Shown: one piece after another, positions 17,756 to 31,545 of the stretch
Numbering within the stretch: the stretch's first letter is position 1
Layout: each line of letters starts with the position of its first letter
Assembly (NCBI GenBank): GCA_907163375.1
Contig: CAJQUW010001972.1
Span: 310,001-374,000 of the forward strand
DNA: 64,000 nt
DNA from: Prostheceraeus crozeri
Taxonomy: Eukaryota; Platyhelminthes; Polycladida; Euryleptidae
Direction: 5' to 3'
Notes under the pieces: generated by a model
Seen by the model: only the letters and a program-made list of their open reading frames with translations
Told to the model about the DNA's origin: nothing
Database searches by the model: none
Made by a program: the position numbers and the translations under genes

Positions 17756-19577
17756 AGTCGTTTATCAGCACTTGAGTCAGTGATTCCTGATAGTTTGTCC
17801 TAGATTTTATGTCGATTTTACCCATGATTCTTGCACAAAACAACATTTCAGTCACATTTGCGACTGTATTGTTCGACGAGTTCGTGATGCCTTACATTCT
17901 GCATAATTGTTTTCAACAGCTACGTTAGAACTATGTCTGAGACATGTGATAATGCTGGCATAGAATTACTGATATCTTGGTGTTAGTAGTTCGGTTTGAC
18001 GCCTAGCCTAATTCTATGCTGTCTTGGGGGATGAAACCTAATTCGAAATAGTTAAACTCAGCTATTATACTTGTTATCCATGGCCTGGAAGGATGGCAAT
18101 ATGTGGTTTCTTTAATATTTGGCTTGGTAGAACTGGCTATATCTCAAAATCAATTGCCTTTTCGATATAATAGATGCTATTTACTATAGCTAACAGATGC
18201 TACTTTAATGCTCGAAAACATTGTCCGACTCGAAAACATTGTCTCGAAAAAATAACATGTTAGGGAATCATCTCAAATATTTACAAGCAATGCCTTTGGG
18301 TCGATCTTTTAATGAAAGCGTGACTTTGTTGCGCAAGATATAATTTATAAGTAACATTTTATTCAGAGGCCTATTCTAGAAAAACGTACTTTTGTAGGCA
18401 CACAAAATGGTGTTTCTCAATTGCCGCAACCTACGCAGATTTCAACGTAGATGAAAACTAAAAGCCTAGCAGAATATTTCAAAAAATCTGATTTTTTTAA
18501 TCAGTGATATATTTAGCCTGCAGATTCAAACTGTAATTAGTACTACCATTTTGTTAGACCAAACCTCTCTTCGCTAATCGACAGAAGCTGCTGTGCAGCT
18601 CCAGAGTCAGTAATTGTATTCGAACTCCTGTAGCACGGGAGCGGAGTTTCTCAACTCCGATACAAATAGACTGACTTCCAAAAGGAGCAACAATAGCAGC
18701 AAAGGAGTATCGATTTGGTTTTAATGAAATTACATAATATTTCAATACACCTATGCTAAGTCATCACTAATGAAGTTATCAATAAAAGTCTTGCGTTATG
18801 TTTGATAATCTGGATTTTGTACGTTGACTAACCGTAGTTAATACAGCCAACCATTCAGCAACCACGTTTATTAATGGAAATACTACGGTAGAAAATGTAG
18901 ATCTACCTGTGAAAACACGCTTTAATGAGACAGGCCTAATTATGTGGAACTTCATTTCAGATTTCAAGATCTACAATTTGAAATATATATGAATGTAATA
19001 CGAATTAACGATTTAAGATCTTAGAGTCAGTTCTTATTTCAATCATCTCAGATCTGCCAGGCCACCCTCATATTTTCTTGTAGTCGGCGTGTGAACTTCA
19101 TCGGAAAAAAATAGATCCCGAAGATACGCATTAGATCACGCATAGTTTCTCATGTCTACCCATAAAAAGCCGCATGAGTCTATCGCAAAAAAGTCATAGG
19201 CTATTTCGGAGATCATTGCAGCTTCATTGCTTTGAATTGTTGCATTAAACTCAGTAGGAAGTCAACTGAACGATCAAAGATTTCAACAGATGAGAATAAA
19301 CATGCGTGAAATTACTTCCCATTATTCATTTCCTCAGGTGGTGACAAGGCTAGATGGGTGATGAACATTATATATTATATATTATTATCTGCAGAGACAT
19401 CAACATTTCTTCATAGCGAAACGCCACGAATCAATGTTAAAAATTTTACCTGAAGAATATCGTAGGTATTATGCAAAGCCTATAATATCCTTCATTCGTA
19501 TTGAGCCACCGCAAGGTGATGTCGGCAAAATCTAGACAGAGTTGTCCTTTTAAAGTCATCTGCGTCTAAGTGCTTGA
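17756..19577. other. intergenic DNA, nothing recognised
   Basis: No frame, RNA or repeat that I can defend. A short AT dinucleotide-like run is at about 19,367-19,390. Confidence 0.5.
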
Positions 19578-19765
19578 TTAAAGTGAATACAAACCTACAT
19601 CTTCTTCCTCTTCATTTCCTGGTAAGAAGTCGGAGTTGCACGTCTTTCTCAGAGTCTTGCGCCAGTGCGTTCTATCATTGGCCTGCTCCAGATCAACTCC
19701 GAGCCTCTCCGAGTCCTTCACATTCTCCATCCACCTCTTTCTCGTGTCCTCTTGCCTTTCACTTC
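19578..19765 (-). pseudogene. LINE C-terminal tail fragment
   Basis: On the minus strand the frame reads QEDTRKRWMENVKDSERLGV, then DLEQANDRTHWRKTLRKTC, and ends NEEEEDVGLYSL before a TAA at 19,578-19,580. The R-K-R-W-x-[ED]-x-V-K-[ED]-D-x-x-x-x-G-x-x-x-x-x-A-x-D-R-x-x-W-R pattern marks the last residues of many animal non-LTR reverse transcriptases. Upstream the frame shifts near 19,765 and is lost. It looks like a 5'-truncated copy. Confidence 0.6.
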
Positions 19766-20725
19766 CAGTTCATTGACACATTTATTGAATTCTTTATTCT
19801 CGCCGAATTACGCGTCGTAATCGATCCCGCTTTACCATCTCCTTCACCGCAAACTTAATGCCTGCTCTCGATCTAGGCTCTTATCCTGATGTTTTCACCT
19901 CACGGTCACTCCTAAGATCCACCTCAACATCCTCAGTTCTGTCAACCTTTAGTCAATTTTCTTTCGTCCTCTTTTGTTGACCAACATTCACAGTCACAAA
20001 ACAGGACTGGTTGTACAACGCCTAGCGCCCACATGATAAACACAAAGTACAAGAATCAATCGCTGAAGCAAAAGCTGTATAAATAACCAGTTTAACGCTA
20101 AAAAATGACAAAATGTACTGTTAGTTCCGGTCTTATATGGTCGCCTAAAATTCATCGCCTACATTTTCATAAATATTCAATCAGTCCAGTCAGTGAACAT
20201 CATTTTAACATTTTCGTTCAGCAATGTTAAAAATGAGCCTATCCTACTGAGTGCAGCCTGTCTCACAGACCACACATAAGAAATTCAAGGCAGTGGCCAT
20301 CACAGCGGCTGAGCCGGTACAATTCTGGTGCCGCGGCTACTGCACAGGGTCAACTGAGACAATGCTATTCCATGTCTACTACTTGTTCTTTGCTTACATC
20401 TTTTACTTCTTCATGAGGCAATCAACATTGCCGTTGTAATTGCCGCGAGACCAAAATTGTACCGGGTCAGACGATGTAATAACCACTGCCTAAATTTTAT
20501 TCCACAGGTTTGACCTACTTTCACTTCAACTTCGGGTAATTTGGTGCTGTCTTCAAGAAAATATCAGCATCTCTCTTCGTCTACTCACCAACCTATCTAT
20601 TTTTCTGTGGAAAAATAAGTTTGGTTACTTTTTGTCAGTTGAGAATGCTCACTTGTGTCATTAATTCATCGTCAGTCACAATTGCTTCTATACTTTTTAT
20701 TATAAACGACATATAAATATAAAAG
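19766..20725. other. intergenic DNA, nothing recognised
   Basis: Possible further decayed LINE sequence up to about 20,000, not readable. Nothing is supported beyond that. Confidence 0.4.
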
Positions 20726-20854
20726 CAGGGTTTCGGAGCCGTGGTCTAGCTACCACGGCTCCGGCTCAGACCCAAGCCCCTTACACAAATCGTCGGGCCC
20801 CTAACACAGACCGACGTTTTGCTCCTGCTCCGACACGGCTCCTGCTCCAAAACC
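20726..20854. mobile_element. hAT-type MITE remnant
   Basis: A short unit starting CAGGGTTTCGGAGCCG and ending GGAGCAGGAGC-like in reverse complement (GCTCCTGCTCCAAAACC). The ends match over about 10 bases (GGTTTYGGAGC). Repeated GGCTCC/GCTCC words fill the middle, and GGAGCCGTGGT-ctagct-ACCACGGCTCC (20,737-20,764) is a perfect 11-bp stem. CAGGG ends with repeated GGAGYCG words are typical of non-autonomous hAT elements of animals. No clean 8-bp target duplication is visible. Confidence 0.55.
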
Positions 20855-23800
20855 ATATATTATATGTTCCTATATTATATATTCATATGTTCATTGAATT
20901 TGTTATAGATCAGTCAATTCGCTCACAATAGCTGATCCTATTCAGCTGAAGAGATTATAAAGATGGAAATATGAGTAAGATAGCAGCAGTGCTCTTATTA
21001 TTTAAATTACTTGATGCACCTCATAAACCTTCATTCATGCTTTCTAAATACAACACATCGTATTCTAGCAACCTGCAAACACATATTTCAAGAATAAAAA
21101 CATCAAGTAGATAGTATTAATACTTTGAATAATTCATTCAATCCTATCATTAAGATAGATTGCACGTGCGTTAATCATGCTTTTCACATGAAATCACTTC
21201 ATACTCATTGAGAGCCCATTACATACATAATTTGTATGTGGAAAAACAAGCCCTAAATACCAAATGGCTTCTTTTATATTTTTTCTAACAAAAATGTCAG
21301 AATTGCATATCTATGTCAGAATTGCATTTCTAAACCTGATACAATTTTCATGGACTTTTGCCATGATGTTGCCCAGACCATAATCAACCAATAAAAAGTG
21401 AAAAACAAAATCTTGCAATTTCTTCCAACCTCAAGTATATTTTGCCTAGCCTAATTTTGCCTAGCCTAGATTTGATTTCCTAGCAACTTAGAACATCTGT
21501 TAAATTTTGTAATCCTGTTCCTAGCAACCCTGGTCCATCACAAGTTTTTTACGGTACAATACGATGTAAATAATTATGCAAATATTATGTCTTTAACAGT
21601 GTAAATATGATGATTAATAGAAATGTACCCGTGATGAAAAACGTGATGCTTTGATATTTTGCGACCAGGTCAGCTACAATGTGCATTTAGATATGCATTG
21701 AAAACGGTATATTCTATGCAAGTCGGATGGGTCTGAGCACAGATATTTGACTTGCATTTAATAAATCTTGTCTGAGTTTGGAACTGAGACAAAGACAGGA
21801 TCGGACCTGCCCTAAATAGGATTACCATGATCAAGGATACTCAATGCTTACAATACTTAATGTAATCTACCATTTTCTCTTGGCGTGAGCCGAAAAAGCC
21901 ACATTTATGATCCAAAAAATATGTAAAGTCATTGACAAAGAGGTTGCTGTCATATAGCTGTCTTGACCATGGAAATCGAACATCAGCAACTGTCTATGGT
22001 CTTGACCATAAGTCTTGACAATAAAGAACGCTTCATAAAAGAAGCAGAAAACATAAATGTTCTAGCACTTTTTTACTGGTCATCTGACACAAAGACATAT
22101 GATGTATCCTGTTGATTCCGAGAGTTGGGAACCGGGATGGCAAGTTTACGCCCATATATACGCTACACAGTCTGAACCACAGAGTAGATGGCATCCATCA
22201 ACGATAATGGTCAGCTACAACAGAGAAGCATTTATTTTTGTTTTAAATATTATGATCAGAGATAACTATAAAAACCTTTTCGACATATGGTAATCCCGCG
22301 AGTTTACTCCTCTGAGGTAGGACTGACAACACATTAGTGTCGTTTGCCTTCTTAAATTGTTCATAGTTCTAAAAAATAAACCTTTTTTTTAGTTTGACTG
22401 ATTGCTTGGTAGTGACGTTTGTGTGACTAATGCTAATGGTGAAACTTAAACTAATTCTTAAACAAATGCCATGAAGTTTGTTCAACGTACACCAGTACGT
22501 TGTGAAGTAGCATACAAAATTTGATTATATCTTCCACCGGGAGTTAATTGTTGTTTGCGCTAATACCATGATGCACCTAAGGCCAAAATGAATGGTAGAA
22601 AAATTTACCGCAGTCCAAAAAAACACGAGATATTGGTTAAATGACTCTTAAATTGAAAGAGTACAAAGTAACTCAATTGAAAAGTGATATTTCTGAAAGG
22701 TGAACTTTCAGAGTGATTTAGAAAATTCCCCCTTGACGTGTCATCGCTTGAGTAACTCCTACAGTAACACTGGTTTTCATCAATTATTCGGATCAAGGCG
22801 GTACTTGTAGATTTTAAACTTTGTATTGCAGCACTGGTCATTGGCTGAAAGCTTGGTGATTTTTTCAGCCCGTCACAGCGACACGTAATTAACGACAAAA
22901 AACATGTATACCTTTGTTTATGAAGAGGTAAAATGTATACGCCTGTCGGTAGCACGTATGTTGAAACGTAATAATATCCAATGTCTAGAGGCGTGAAGCT
23001 TTTGATGCTTTGCTGTTCTACAAAAACTACTGTGTTTTACATCCGTTATTCATTGCATCGAGCAAGGCACACTCAGCTTTTTGTGACCAAGCACAAGAGC
23101 CGATGTATTGCGGCACAAGGAACATTCATCCCAAGAACTACTGCATCGGGCAACACATTTCGTGCTTTTGACTTCAGCGATTACATATCAATCCGAAAGA
23201 GTGCATTAGCGCAACATTGAATATGCATTTTACTTTTTTTGGGATCTTGCTTATTTGTAGGCACACTAGTGAGTCGTTTTTATAGACTTGTTCAATTATT
23301 TTATGTACAAAACTGCGCATGTTTTTATATTTCCCATCATTCATGCATGGTGACTGATTGGTTCTAATGCTGTTGATATCTTATTGAATATGTCTGAAAC
23401 TCGTCGGAAATCGAAATGTAGTAATAAAATGATGAAACATTTAAGTCTAAGATCCGACTGCTTTGTGATACTCTTCACAATCCAAATGCAAAAGTCGGCC
23501 AAAAGATAATTGATTCTCCGATATATCTTGAAGAAAACAATCGCCGGCATAGTAGGCGTGCATGAAAATGCTTTCACATATATGAGACCAGAAAAATTGG
23601 AGGTTCATACCGTTGTACTAAGTCGCGAAATAAAGGATTTAAATAGATGACCCAAACTTATCATGACAAAAATTTTGCATTTTTTGTTTTTTTTATTCCT
23701 GTTGATAGAAAAATATTAATGAAAACAAAATCCGTTTATACAAATAATGTGTGAGATCTGCTCTTAAGTTCGATGAAAGTAAAGTTGGAATCCACCTGAA

Positions 23801-24136
23801 GACAAAACTTTAGGTCAACCTATGTAGTAAGATCGCCAAATTTTCGTGTCACGTCAACAGGGGCAAGGGGAACTGTGAAATGCAACGGCTATATATAACA
23901 CAAAACTCAAAAATTGGATGTGTTGAATGAACTCAAATACATATGTTAGTCTTCATTCTACAACTAAAATTTCTCACCGATATCTTCCTTATGGTGGTGG
24001 TATCAAATCCTCGGTGTAAAATCATAGAAGTAGGGCCTTCAAAGAGAAGCATTTGGAGGTGCTTCTACTATACTACAGTAATATGAAGCCAAGCAAGCAT
24101 TAGTACGCATTTTACTTCATGAAAGACGGTCAAATA
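20855..24136. other. intergenic DNA, nothing recognised
   Basis: Short frames at 22.1, 22.6-22.96 and 22.98-23.22 kb show no protein-like conservation signals and are taken as chance. No RNA genes were seen. Confidence 0.45.
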
Positions 24137-24302
24137 AAAAAAGTGGATGCACGATGTCTGGAAGGATATGGAGCTCTTACATGCCAACCCTCGACTTGCG
24201 CAAGACTGGACGGTGTGGAGGAGGCGCACTCACTGGTACAAGAATCGACGTAGCCCTAATGTCCCACCCTCAAACCTGGGGGTCCAACCGACCATTAACT
24301 AG
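24137..24302 (+). pseudogene. LINE C-terminal tail fragment
   Basis: An open stretch reading KKWMHDVWKDMELLHANPRL then AQDWTVWRRRTHWYKNRRSP, ending in TAG at 24,300-24,302. The KKW-x-[DE]-x-V-x-x-DM...AxDRxxWRRRT pattern is the C-terminal tail of non-LTR reverse transcriptases. It is probably a 5'-truncated copy, of a different family from the 19.6-kb one. Confidence 0.55.
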
Positions 24303-25890
24303 GAGTAAGAGAGTAATTTAATCTTAGTATTATCTAATCTTAGAATTTATGCCGTATTAGTACATAGGCTATGCCCTTGTATCCCTCGGTTGTTATTGTT
24401 CCTGTTGAAGTGACACTAAAATCTGGGAAACTGAATGTATTTATTGACATATTTTTGTTGAATTTCATCAAAAAGGTCAATGGCGGTTCTAGATTATAAA
24501 GTCGGAATCGGTTGGGGGTCGTGATTTTCTTCCAGTTAACTTCTTGCATGATTTTATTTGGCATATTGGGTGCTTTGAAATATCTGGTCTCAGAAATAAT
24601 TATTTCCGTGACAGTAGAAGCGAAAAAAACTACAGATCTATAACAGTTTTTTCAAAGACAGCGAAATGTCTGCATTAGAAAAAGAGAATTCGCTCTGTTG
24701 ACAGTCGATAGTCACATCAAGGATCACATTGATCCAGCAGTTCATCATAGTAGAATAGAACACACTCCAAATAGATAGTACCTGTCATCTGATATCAACG
24801 CATTTGGAGTACATCAGCAAACCAGACATAAAGAAAATCTCTTTGGAACGATATAGAAAAGCAGTGAGTTTTGCTGTGTCCTGATGCGATGAATGTGAAG
24901 CATGCAGACATTTAGAAGTTCAAGTGGATAGCGATTGATAGGAGAATTGTAATTCTTGTGTTCAGCTGCTCTGTCAGGCACCCATCTATGAATCTATTGA
25001 ATCTAACGAGTGAAGCTTGTCTTAGCTGCAGATTATTGCCTCAAGTTGCGATATTGACAGTTATTATATTGAATGAGTTAATTTTGAAAAGTGAACGATA
25101 GCATCTTGAGCTGTTGCGAAGTGTATTCTGACAAAGCACCGGCACCTAGCGATTGTTAACCTCTGATGCCGCCACCATCGTTTAGGCATCGTTGTCATGA
25201 AAACGCGTGTCCACGACGTAACACTGTTCTTTTATCTGCTTGTCCGTTCTAGCACTTGATTATTATAGTGTCGGATTTCTGCGGTTGCATTCCATTCTCT
25301 ATTGTGCAATTCATTGATAGCATAAGCTGTGCTAACATTCGCCTTAAACTCAAAAATGTATGTTATATGCTAGCACTACACATTGCAGATGTCCTATTGA
25401 TATCAAATTGAGTCATATTGTAGCACTCAGAGCAGTAGGGATAATCTTTAATCTCAATAATGACTTAATGACAATAGCTGCTTATGATGTGCATACGAGG
25501 TGTGTATGTAGAGCGGTAGTGCACATCACAGTGTTCTTTAGCAATCTAGATCCTCAACTTTGAACAGTATCCGCGGCTACTAATGTAGGGTGGCCTGGCC
25601 ATTATTCGTTTATGATGGCCTATAATGTGTCATGATCTTGTTCATATTCAATTGGTCCACTTGAAATCGAATTTCTGCCATTTGTGCAATTTATTTTCTC
25701 ATCATCTAATCATGTCCACAGTTATTATTATAGTAATAATAAGCGTGTATTTGCTTCAATGGAAATCGGATACAAATGATAATAACAGTTTTGCAAAAGT
25801 GATGAAAAATTAAAGATAGAAGTTATAAATGATGAAATTCAGCATTGGACTCACAAATCAATCTCAAATCTATCACATTTTTTAACGAAT
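24303..25890. other. intergenic DNA, nothing recognised
   Basis: A 74-codon minus-strand frame at 24,340-24,564 looks somewhat protein-like (WKKITTPNRFRLYNLEPPL) but matches nothing that I know. The rest is featureless. Confidence 0.4.
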
Positions 25891-28800
25891 GAGCAGTTTT
25901 AATAGGTGAAACGTACTGTTGTATGTAGAGCAAGCAAGAGGGAAAAAGGCCTGCCTCTCTTCACAGTTCTTCGTTTTGGTAACAGGTATCGTCCTGAGCA
26001 TGACACAAGGGGAAGGAGTGAGTGTAATACATGAGAAGGACACATGATCTTCCTTAAGAATCTGATCGATATAGTCTTACGTCGGAGAGCCAAGGGAGAC
26101 AAACAATGTGCTCGACACTCTTTGCCACAAATTACCCGATGAAATCTATTTTGTAGTCGGTCAATGCGATTGGAGTCACCAAGGGATAGACCCAAAAGCA
26201 GAGGTGCACAATATTCAATTTTAGATCTCACAAAAGACTCGTACGTAGCTATCAACTGACGTTTCGAAAAGGATGGCTTCAAAATTCTGATGCCATATAG
26301 TCGCCGAGAATCATAAGAGATTATCTCATCGAGATGGTTTGAGAAAGTCTATCTTGAATGGAACGTCACCCCTAAGATCTTCAGGGTATCTATCGTTTTC
26401 ACATCCCGAATATCAGGCGTTCTTAACTTTCTTTATATTAAGGCATCTTGACTTCCTGAGGTTGATGGGCAGTCCGATCTCATTTGCCCAAGTCAGGATC
26501 CTGTTGTGCTCGTTGTAAATAGCTTCAAGACTTTTGTGCATTGCATCCTTGTAAATGGGAAAACACATGGTCGTATGATCAGCGTATTTATTAGACCTAC
26601 TTCGATATGTTCATTCGAGTATGTTCCCACTGTATTCACAAAGAGAAGTGGACCAATAATTGATCCTTGGGGAATTCCGGAGGTAGCAATTATTTTACTG
26701 CTCGTGTGAACTCCAAAACGCAAGAACTGTTTACGTTGATCGAGATAAGATGATGCCCACTTAATAAACCCATTAGGGAAGCGTAGCTCAATCAGTCTAT
26801 TGATTATTTGATGGTTCGGCAGCTTGTCAAATGCTTTCGAGAAATCATAGGCCATTGCCACAGCACCAGCTGTTGAGTCGTCATCAAAAAATCTTGAAAC
26901 TTACTCCTCAATTGACGTCAAGGCGCAAAGCTATGATGAACTGGGACGAAAGCCAAATTGATTGTCAAAATTCTCTATGAATGCCTTCTTCACTGATTCT
27001 AGCACAACAATTTCTAAGTTTTGCAGGTGTCGGTAGTATGCTAATTGGCCGCATGTCATTCAAAGTTGGCTTCAAGATTTTAGGAACTGGCGTTACTGCA
27101 CAGGTTTTCCATGTATCTGGCATTATAACTTGAGCAATAGAGCATTTAAAAAGATGTGCGAACGCACTCGCAATGAAGGATGCAGCTACTTGATATAACT
27201 GATTTGGAATATCAAAAGAAGACTTCTTTGTATTCAGAGTCTCAAGGAGTCGAAAAACCCTCGATGTGCTCGCCGGACAATTCCAGACATCAAAATTGCT
27301 GAGGTCAGGGTCAAGATCAATAGGTTTTTTCACTTATAAGTCGGACTTCAGAGCTTTTGCTGATCATTTCACATCCTTCATCTACGCTGCCAAATTGTGA
27401 AAATATATTGTCAATTGGGTTTCTCTCTCGAGTACCGAGATTGCAGTACACAGCAATCCAGATATTATTCTTTGCGCCCGTTTCGTCCATAAAACTTTTG
27501 ACCTGTGTATCTCATCACGTATTTTTAGCTTCAGATGGTTGTAAATCTCAAAATTGCCACAGCGAAATGCATTCCATCGTGCATTTATCATAGACTTGAG
27601 AACAGTGGTAATCCATGGCTTATCTTTTGGCGTTTGAGTTACAAAGGAAACATGGATACACTTTACAGCCAAATCATTTAAAATGCAGTGAAACAATGTA
27701 ACTTTCTCATTTAATGACAACTCATTTTCAAAAATGAAGTCGCAACTGACTGTACTTAAATGCTACAGGAAATCACTGACAAAGGAATGACGCAAATCGT
27801 AAACCATTCGAACACAACAATTTGAACGTCTTTCAAAATTTTGCGTCACTGGCTGAGCTATCAAAGATTTATGTGGTGTGGATGATGCATCCAATGGAGC
27901 AGCGAATGAAATGACATAGGAATCAGATATAGTGTTTGACAGTTAAATATAATCTAATTCTACTTCACTGTAGGTAGGCTTACAATTGGTGTTAATTAAA
28001 GCTAGGTTTTGACACAAAGATGGGAAACATCAAATCGATTTAAATCTCCACAAATGATAATGTCTTAATCAGTGTGACACTCAAATATACCGCCAATTTT
28101 TTGTTTTATAAATTCAATTATAACATGACGGTCACGGATAGCAAGTATTGGAGGAACGTACATAGACAATAACACAATTCTATGCTCATAAAGGAGTAAG
28201 CAAGTACTCTGAATATCTACAGGTGGCTTGGGAAAAGTCATTCACGTTCAATATCATTGCGTACCTATGTCGCTACACCACTACCGATTCGGTCACATAG
28301 ATCATCTCGAAAACACGTATAACCAGGCACATGAATCAGCTGACATTACACGTACACGGGACATCTTTTATCTTTTTAGGTAAAAACGTCAATGAAAATG
28401 CTGATGAGTGACTTTACCGACCTGAATGATGCGACCACGATTAATCTTTACATTCACGTTACTTTCTCTTCTTCATTTAAGTTCACTTTTTGTTCTTGAT
28501 GTTGTATAGGAGTGCGGTCCTGGTCAATATATGTTCGTTTATATTTTTGCATATCCCTCAATTTCCCCGCAAACTTCAAAACACTTATTTAGTCCTCATA
28601 TCTTCAAATATTCACGTAATACTAATAAACGTGTTTTATTAGGAAGTGCTTTCCCAATTCTATGAATTGTCTTAAACTCTCAATGTGATATCTGAAGATC
28701 ATTCAAAATTTCTTTTAGTGATGCCTGGTCATGTAATTTTCGCTCCTCGACAGTTTCGCTCAATGACTCCGGAATTCCGGATACAACCAAATTCATTCTA

Positions 28801-29150
28801 CGTAGCTCTCGCTCATCAACTTCGTTAAGAATTTCCTGCTGATTCATGCATATGTCATTCAAAGATTTACTTAAGGCAGTCTTTATGCTGTTAAGTTCGC
28901 ACTCATGCTTTCCCTATGAGGTCTTAAGATTCTCTACAGAAGTTTCTGCTTTCACAACTCTTCTTCTGTTTTCGACCGAATTAATGTGAGATTCAAGGCG
29001 ATGAAAGTCCTCTTTGAATGACTTGAGCAAATCCATTTTCAGCTTATCAATAATGGCATGGATATCACATAACGTTGCAAAACGTCCATTGTCCGCATTC
29101 ACTGAATTCGTTTGTTTGGACGTCATAGTCATTCATTATATTGGAAACTG
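25890..29150 (-). mobile_element. LINE (CR1/Jockey-like non-LTR retrotransposon), nearly full length, dead
   Basis: Minus-strand element with parts in the expected order. ORF1-like coiled coil (29,132-28,680): DKLKMDLLKSFKEDFHRLES and ERELRRMNLVVSGIPES. Endonuclease remnant (about 28,450-27,900): IVLLSMYVPPILAIRDRH and IICGDLNRFDVSHLC. Linker (27,720-27,382). RT fingers/palm (27,333-26,965): PDTWKTCAVTPVPKI and NDMRPISILPT. RT palm (26,861-26,493): AYDFSKAFDKLPNHQII and SGIPQGSIIGPLLF. C-terminal part (26,282-25,899): FVRSKIEYCAPLLLGLS and RIDRLQNRFHRVICG. The catalytic YADD box reads YADH in this copy (about 26,577-26,600). Frames are broken in several places, so the copy is inactive. Confidence 0.85.
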
Positions 29151-31389
29151 ACGTACAGCTGTCGTAAGAAGCTTGACGTAATTCACGCGATGAAAAAATC
29201 AATATTCACCTTTTATTCGGCGATGGGGTCTTATAACTGTCGTCAGTTACAGCTGACTCACAGCTGGAACTGACAGTTCCAGCTGTTCATCACACTATCA
29301 TCACACGGGAAAAGAAAGATTTCTATGATTTGCGACGAGAGAAAATTATGGTAGCACGTTGCACACAATAGCGAATTCCACAAGAACCGCAGCGAAGCAG
29401 CCGAATGAATGAATGAATTCAACTCAAATGAGGCAAATAAGTGAGGCACTCAAAAAAAGCACGAGAACTTCCAGGGAAGCAGAAATTTAGGATCACTGAT
29501 AATGCACCCAGACGGACGGTTTAAAGATGTATCCAGAGAACCAAAATTTTTTCACAATTATCCAGAAAAGAGCACACAAACTGGATAGAAACGCATAGAT
29601 AGCGATAGCGAGAGCGAGACAGACGGTGTACGTTCACCCTTCAATGCACTAGATTAGGTAGTTATATATTATATTATATACATATATATTTAATTTGTTG
29701 TTATTTATCTCATCCAATATCAGTTTACTTCTGAATTGCTCTGTTGTCTTTTTATCTTGTAGTTATTTTTTGTGTAACTTTAATTTCGTATAACTTGGTA
29801 ACTCGTATAACTTGTCGTTCTTTTTACATGTTTAATTGAATATTAGATCATGTTGAATCTTAATTGATTTGTGGTGTACTTTTTCTCTTTTTCTGAATTG
29901 ATCTTTTTCTTCTATTGATAACTTTTTTATGACGATAAACGAATACCATTTTATCGCAAAGAATTTTAATTTATTACTCGACGTTTTAGACCTTACTTGG
30001 TCCATTTTCAAGCAATTATAAATTACAAAAAATTGTTCAAGTCTAGAGACTAGATAAAAAATATTTGAAAACAGCAACCTTAGAAATAGGAGTAGAAATA
30101 TGTACATACATATTAAGAAATCTAAAGTCAATGTAGATTCAATGATATGAAAGATGGAGATCATAGCATTAGATAACATTCAGATGACGCGTTAATCCTT
30201 TATCTCTCTGATTAAGTTTTTGACACCAGATGTGACAAGTCTATAGTAATGTAATGTCGTCGTGCAACAAATATGTGACGTCAATAGAGGAGATAGATAC
30301 AAAGCAACGGACATTCAGCTCACTATTTAGTTCACATTGTATCAAGCTTTCATTTTGTGTTGGGAAGTTTGAGAAAATCAAATAACAGGACATTTCGAAT
30401 ATTTCGTCTGATAACCTGGAGTGTTCAGGGGTATTGGATGAGACTATTTCGTTATCTTAATTTTCCTTTGACGAACAAGAAACTCATTGGATTACAACGA
30501 AGACCATTCAATCTAATTCAGAAACACTTGAGAAATAATTCTTTAACATAATTAGTGTGAACTAGTAATGAAGGAAATGAGAATGCAATGTAGATGTTTA
30601 ATGATGCCATCGATTCCGAACATTTTTTTGTTCTCAATAATTTGTCTTGTTATAGAGTGAAATGGATATTTTCTTGGAGGTATTTCGTAACGTTATCGTG
30701 TGTATATTACGACAACTGTAAGCTATCAGATCTCTTTGTTAACTGGGTTCTTATTTATGTTCATTTTATGTCTACTCATGACTGTCTGTCATTATTCTAC
30801 TTCAGATGATTTTAGTTTAAACGTGTGTGCTCATTTTGTTTGCTGAGTTTTGTTGAAGATTTATAGGTTACAGTTTTAACCTGATTATTCAAAAATGTCT
30901 AAAATAGTTAAGTTTTATTTCAATTTGAAATGTTTTGGCTGTTTATATCAATGTTCTTCAACTTTTCTTCTCGTGCACCCATAGAAAGCATTTTTACTGA
31001 CGGTGCACTCTAAAAAGGGTTGATTGCAAATCATCTGATAAGAACGATAATAGGCTAATCGACCGAAACTTATCATGACAAATTTGTAGCCTTTAAATGT
31101 GTATTATTACTTTTTAGTGTGTATTATAACTCATGCAGCTAATTATGCGTGACAGGTTTGCAAAACATGAATAGAACATGAACATGCAATGTGATATATT
31201 GTGGGTGGGAAATGAGTCCTGGCCTGAAATTTTATAAACTTGACCGGGACGAGTTGGACTCAGGCCGCCGACTTTCACGATAATTTCCATTGAAGTCCTC
31301 TCAAACTAAACATTTCTTTTATGCCGCGTTGATGCCCAAATTCCCAATCGAGTTTGATTTGTTCAGTTTGCAATGATGTCCGAACTCAA
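29151..31389. other. intergenic DNA, nothing recognised
   Basis: AT-rich with a TATATTA run at about 29,660-29,700. Short frames at 29.83-30.18 and 30.36-30.55 kb carry no recognisable domain. Confidence 0.45.
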
Positions 31390-31545
31390 GCGCATAATCT
31401 CCTTGAGAATGATTTCAACAATGGATTTAGACCAGGGCGGTCTACACAAGAAACGCTTCATGAAAACGATATCTGCGAGTTTTGACAAGTTTCAAAGCAT
31501 AATATGCGGAATAAGGAATTTATGGCAACTTTCTTTGCGGATGTG
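31390..31545 (+). pseudogene. non-LTR reverse-transcriptase fragment
   Basis: The frame reads AHNLLENDFNNGFRPGRST, then QETLHENDIC, and after a break KEFMATFFADV. This matches the ENxLLsxxQfGFRPGRST ... FaxFxDVeKAFD block of non-LTR reverse transcriptases. The fragment is short, in the same orientation as the LINE that begins 350 bp downstream, but separate from its endonuclease-first order, so it is an independent insertion. Confidence 0.55.
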
